Below, one piece after another: positions 35,301 through 41,300 of a DNA stretch of 64,000 bases. This DNA comes from Heligmosomoides polygyrus polygyrus (Eukaryota; Nematoda; Chromadorea; Rhabditida; Heligmosomidae). The notes beneath the pieces are model-generated. The model was given only the letters and a program-made list of their open reading frames with translations. It ran no database searches and was not told the DNA's origin. The stretch covers positions 11,594,001 to 11,658,000 of the forward strand of contig OX377202.1 of the NCBI GenBank assembly GCA_947396885.1, read 5' to 3'. The position numbers and the translations under genes were made by a program. Position 1 is the first letter of the stretch. Each line of letters starts with the position of its first letter.

Positions 35301-38300
35301 AGCGGCGGCTCACCTCCGTACGCTGGTGCCTGAAGGGTTAGGCATATATACTATGTTTTGGCAACTGCTGGGCGGGAGCTACGTAGTGCGCAGCAGCCCG
35401 CCGACCGAATCGCCGACAGCGCCGCAGGGGGTTGTTATGCTCCGTCGTAGTTCGGAGCGCTGCAACAAGCTGCTCCCTCGCTGTCGCATATGCTTTACGC
35501 GGAGTTTATATACACGTCGCCGGGCGGCGCGGCGTTAGACCCCGTTTATACTTCGACGCTGGGCGGCGCGATGCTGTTCATAGTGGCCAAACTGATCCAT
35601 CGCGTCCGGTAGGTCAGTTTGGCTAACATTCATGCCATCCCGTCTCTCTATGTCGGAAGTATAAATGGGGCCTTATGGAGACTACCAATATCGATTGGTG
35701 CGCCACCTAATCGATAATGAGACCTTTCATAATGCCACACTGCCCGGCGACTGTATGGAGAAACCGAGTGCATGGCGCATCCTTAGGGAAAACAGGCACA
35801 CTACACCTCTATTTCTATCGAATGAGTCGGCGGCCAAATGATGAAATAGCCCTACACTTTACTGCATCTGAAACGTTAATTCGTCCGAGAGTCCGTGCGT
35901 GCGTCCATCTATCCATCGAAGAGTGAACGGCGCCCGTTTTTGATCACAGTGGACCGTTTGGGGTAGGAGTAACGCGATTGATGGCATCTTCAAGCTGCGT
36001 AGACCAATACCATTTTCCGTCTAATTCAACAGGCCGCTATGACTATTACAATACGGTTGGAAACGGTCAATCCTGACTGGACGGACTCACAGACTGACGC
36101 ACGGACGGATATTGATAACCATAAATGCAGCAGGAGCTAATCCTTTACGTCCGCCTGGGTGTGACCGCATCAGGACCCAGCAATCACCAACCACGGACGC
36201 ACGGTTAACAAAGATTGCACTGCCGGATGCAAGTTTGGTCAAATCTGACTGAACGGACGGATTCACATCCAGGTGCACAGACGGAACTTCGTGATCTAAA
36301 ATAGCAGCCGGAGCTAGTCCATTGCCCTGATTGGACGCCTGTTTGGTCCCACTTGTATCCGGCACGCACTATCTCGCTTCCATATGTAGCTCATATTCAC
36401 GACAAGTACTTGGTTTTCATTAAATCCGCTTTTGACACAACAGCAGCTGTCCGCAATTTCAGAAAAAGTGCGAACGACGGGAGGTGTTGTGCTGATTCAT
36501 TGTTTGGCCGGCATATCGAGAAGTCCGACGCTGGCGATCTCATACGTGATGCGGTACAAGAACCTGTCATCGGAAGAAGCTTACAAGTGAGTGTGTACAC
36601 GCAGTGCCCAGCTACCGTATCCGTTGGTTACGGTAACTAGAGGTGGGCGACTGTTGTTGTGAGGTGTCCGCCACCAGTGGATGCTCTGTGTCTTCAGGTG
36701 CGGTGATAACCTCGAACTATGAGAGAAACAGGCGCGGGGCTCTCCCACTACACCACCCCAACCAACCTCCATTTGCAGACTAGTCAAGGAGAAGCGTCCG
36801 TCGATCTCGCCGAACTTCAACTTCATGGGTCAGCTGCTCGAGTACGAGCAGTTGCTGATCCGGAAAGGCCTCCTGGCAGCGGAGGCCTCGTCGAAGCGAG
36901 CCGATCGAGCGATCTCGTTCAAACAGGACTTTGAGGCCGAGGTTTGTACTTCGTAATAGCAATTCTGGCGGGATATCGGCAGAACTTAGACCTTAGGGCC
37001 TGTTCATAGTCCGCGACGGAAGCGGCAGGAGCGAATGGCCACCCGGGGGAAGGATATTGTCGGTTTTTGTCAGGCGGTTGCTCGGCATTGGTCGATGGTA
37101 CCGAACAGGTCGCCAGGGAGCGTTTAGTGTGTATGCGACGTAATGATGAGCGCCCCTATCGGTCGCGCCACACGATCAATCGATATGGGCGCTTACATCG
37201 CGTAGCGCGTCGCGTACACACTAAACGCTCACTTAGGCCTATGTTATACTTCGGCGATGCTGTTGTCAGCGACGTCGGCGACAATGTTGAGCGGGTGCTA
37301 TGCAGTGCGTAGTAGGCGAAGTATAACATAGGCCTTAGATCCGATTTCAGCAGACACTCTTTCCTTTGCGCTTCGGTCAAAGAGTAGTTTATACTTGAGG
37401 GCTGCGCGAGACTGGTATTGTCGATTAAGGCGCGTAGGCGCGCAAAAGATCGATATCGATATTTCTGCCGCCGCCAGCCCAGCCCCGTTTATACTCGGCG
37501 ACGCCATGATATCGATGTGTTAAGCACCTCAATCGATAATGTGAGCCTCGCGCAGCTGCTCAAGTATAAAATACCCTTTGACTGAAGTTTATATTCGGAA
37601 TCTGGGCGACACCATGCCGTTTGTAGTAGCCAGTTTGATTGGGCGACGCGATCGATCGATTTGGCCATTACACATCGCTTGGCGTCGGAAGTATAAACGA
37701 CGCGTTACGCCAGGGATTCTCCTGTATCACCCGGTTTAGTTTTCTGATTCTTTAGCGTTTTGGCTCCGTGTTGGAACTGCGAGGTTGTGACCCAACCCTG
37801 TCGGCCAAAAACCCTCCAAGAATTCGCAGGAAGAAAGTTTGGTACAGGTGAACATAATTATGCAGTACTTGTAAAACGGTCAAGCTGTCCATGTGTCCGT
37901 TTGTGCGTCCATCCTGGAGTGAAAACCTTTAGTCAACCATGTCATTTTCGGGTACTAGCCGTTCATTTGACCTACATGGGGAAGCGGGCAGCCTATCGGA
38001 GCACCACCAAACGGAGCTCCCCTGGTGGCATGCCCCCTCGAGATGCGTTCCCCTCTACCAATGTAGGCCAGACTATCGACCAGCACCAAATTCGGTATGG
38101 CCGACTTAAAGGTATTCACTCCTGGACGGACCGCACAAACAGGCACTGTGACAGATTGACTCTTTTACACGTACTGTATTGCTACGTTGTCCGGTATCCC
38201 ATTTCTTCCTGTAGGTACTTATCGGATCTTTGCCCGGGCGGGTTGCAGCGCAACTCCGCAGTTCCAGCAGCGAGCCGAAGCGGAATAAACTGGCTATCGT

Positions 38301-41300
38301 GTCCCGTGTGACACCTCTTGCACGCGGGCCAAGAAGCCGACAAGTATCTTCAGCTTTCCGCCACTTAAGAGTTCCCCACTGGGTCGTGTGGATCTTCTAG
38401 CGCCTTCATTATCTTCAGTCCCCTCATCTTGATCCAATTCCAGGATGCGGACACAGCCGTGATTCCACCGACGAAGGTACCCAAGTCGGCATCGACGCAT
38501 TGCGTGTTCTTCGAGCGGCCCCGCGACGTCGGCCTGACGTCCTTACGAGTGAACGAGAACGGCAAGCGTGGCCTCAACGACCCACTGGACCGGCCGAAGG
38601 TGCTCGGCCTGTACAACGCGGACTCGAAGCGGTTAGCCGCCGAAGAGCTGCCTTCGCCGTCGACGGAGCTTTCCAAGCTCACGTTCACTGGCCTGCCATC
38701 GCCGTCGTCGCCGTCGTCCGCCGGCGACGTGCAGAACCTCTCGCTGTCGAATCCGTGCTTCGTCTCGCCGACGCGCGAGACGCTGCATCCGGAGTCGAGC
38801 AGCCGTGTCGAGGAGTGCGAGACGAGCCGGCGCAGCTACTTCAAGCATCGCATAGTGTCGCTGTTCAAGGTTGGTTGCGCGTTTCTTCTGGGTTTACACG
38901 TCTGTCTGTCGCTGAGCCGTTGATATCGATTAGACAGCGCGAACGATCGATATCGATGGCTGGGCGAGTGACGTGACTATAAACCCAGCCTCAGACTGCA
39001 TCCTGGGCAAGTTAAAGAACTGTCTTTCAGTCTCACCACCAGAGTCCGTCCTGTTGTTCGCCACAGCTCAACGCCACCAGCCGGCCGGAGAACCTCCACT
39101 CGGCCGGCATACCGTTCTTCGGTGTCCGGAAAGTCGTCACGAAAACGACGACCAGTCCGATGTTGCTGTCGACCACCGAAGAAGCGGAATCGCCCGAGTC
39201 CGGCTATCAGGTTGGGCTGGTCGTTCGCTACATGAAATGCTCTGCATGTGACAAAATCTGCTACTATTAAATATATCGGTAATGTAGCCTACATGAAGAG
39301 CCGAGGGAATACGCAAGTCCAATGAGACCATTTAAACGGTCCCTCGGTGCTCTGATTGGCTGGCGCGCCCTATGTTGGCCACATTAGCGACAAGTTCCCA
39401 AAATTACCTGAGAGGTTTGTTTTTTGGGGGAGATAGGCATTTGTACCAGTGGGCGCGGGACAGGTGCACTGCGCGCACCGTGTAGCTTGCCTTTCTTGAA
39501 TGTACCTCAAACTTGGGTAATTAAACCAACTGCAGCTTTTAACGATTAAATTGCGGTAGTGCCTTAGGGAAAGTTGTGGCATTTCCTTGAACGCAAAAAA
39601 AAAAACGGAACGGTCCATGAAGAATGGATAATTTCCTCAGAGGAGGTCGAGTTCACAACCCGCTCGGAGGAACACGCTCCCTAACTGGGGAAGCCTTTCA
39701 CTGTGCTCTCCCTCTGTGTCTATCATCATTCCGTTTCTACATGCCGCTCTTCTCTCTCTCTCTTTCTTCTCTCCCTTTTCTTTCCTTCTCTTCACGTCTC
39801 TTTCCGTCTCCATCTCTTCGCCTCTGTGGTTCCCCCTTACGTGTCGGCCTCTCTCTTTCTTTCGCTCCCTCTTATTCTCGCGCACTCTTTTTCTCCCTCT
39901 TTCTCTATCTCTATCTCACTTCCTCCCTCGCCTCCTCTTTCTCTTTCTATCTCTCTCTGCCCCTCTCTCTCTTTCCTACCCTTCTCCTCGCTCTCCTTTG
40001 TTTCCCCTTGCGCGCTATCTCTTTCTCCCTCTCTTTCGCTTTCCCGTTCTCTTTTTCTCTCGTCCGCCCGCTCTCTCCATCTTCCCCTCTTTTTCTTAAT
40101 CCCTCTCTTTCGCTCCCGTTCTCTGTTGCCCTCTAGCTCTTGTATCGCTCCCTCTATCTCGTTCTCTTTCTCTCAGTCTTGCTTGCTCTCTGTTTCTCTT
40201 ACTCTCTCATGCTCTGTTTTGCTCTCTCTTGGCCTCTTTCTTGCTCACTATCTTTCTCTCGCCTCCTCTACTGTCTCTCGTCTCTCAGATTCTCTCTCTT
40301 ACTCTCTTCCCCTCTCTTGCTTTCCCCTTTCTCTCTTCCTTCTATTTTATCTTCTCTCTTGCTCTCCTTGTTCCTGTTTTGCACCCTTCCTTGCTGTCTC
40401 TCTTGTCTTTCACTCTCCGTCTCTTTCTCTCTTGTTCTCCTCCTTTCCATCTTGTTCGCTCTTGCTGCTTCTCGTCTCTCGCGTTCTCTCTCCTGCTTTC
40501 CCTCACTCTCTTCCTCACTATTGCTTTCTTTTTCCTCTCTTGTCTTCTTTCTTGCTCTGTTCTTTACTCTCTTCTCTTCTCTCTTTCTCTCTTCCTTCCT
40601 ATCTTGCTCTCTCTTTCTGTTGCTGTCTCTCGTCCCTCACATTCTCTCTCTTCTCTCTTGCTCTCTTCCTTCCTCTCTTGCCCCGTTTCTTGCTGTCTCT
40701 CCTGTCTTCCGCTTTCTGTCTCTCACTCTCCCTCTTGCTCTCTTCCTACCTGGCTCTCCTGCTGTCTCTCGTCCCCACACATTTCCTTTGCCTTGTTTTT
40801 TTTCTCGTTCTCCTCCTCACCTTTGCTCTCTTCCTTTTTTGTCCTCTCTATTGTTCTCTTCCTTCCGGTCTGTTTCTCTTGTCTTTCACTTTCTGTCCCT
40901 CTCTCTCTCTCTTGCTGCCTTTCACTCTTGCTCGCGCTTCCTCTATCTCTCTTGCTTCCCTTGCTCACTCATCCCTTGTCTTTCGTATTTGCATTCAGTC
41001 CCTCTTATTTCCTTCTTCTCACCTTTACTCTCCTTCGTCCCTGTCTTTTTTATCTTTCCACGTCATTTCCTTTCCTTCCCCGTCTCTTTGTTTCCCTCCT
41101 TTTCCTTCATTTCCGTCCCTTCCCCCGAACAATGATTATGGTGGCAACAACGTAGTTCCTCTGAAAACACACCGTTTCTTGACTGCGTACTGACATCCTG
41201 TGCATTCTAGGATGAAGACTCGTGACCCTGCTCGAAATCCGTGGCCTCAAGAGTGCTCATTCAGCTTCCATGAAGGTTGGACATTTTACCCGAGACAGGC

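Noticed and set aside
39703..41193. Long open frames (496, 331 and 308 codons) on the + strand
   Set aside because: They are translations of the polypyrimidine tract, open in all frames because stops need purines; no domain, and they lie inside a DUSP intron.
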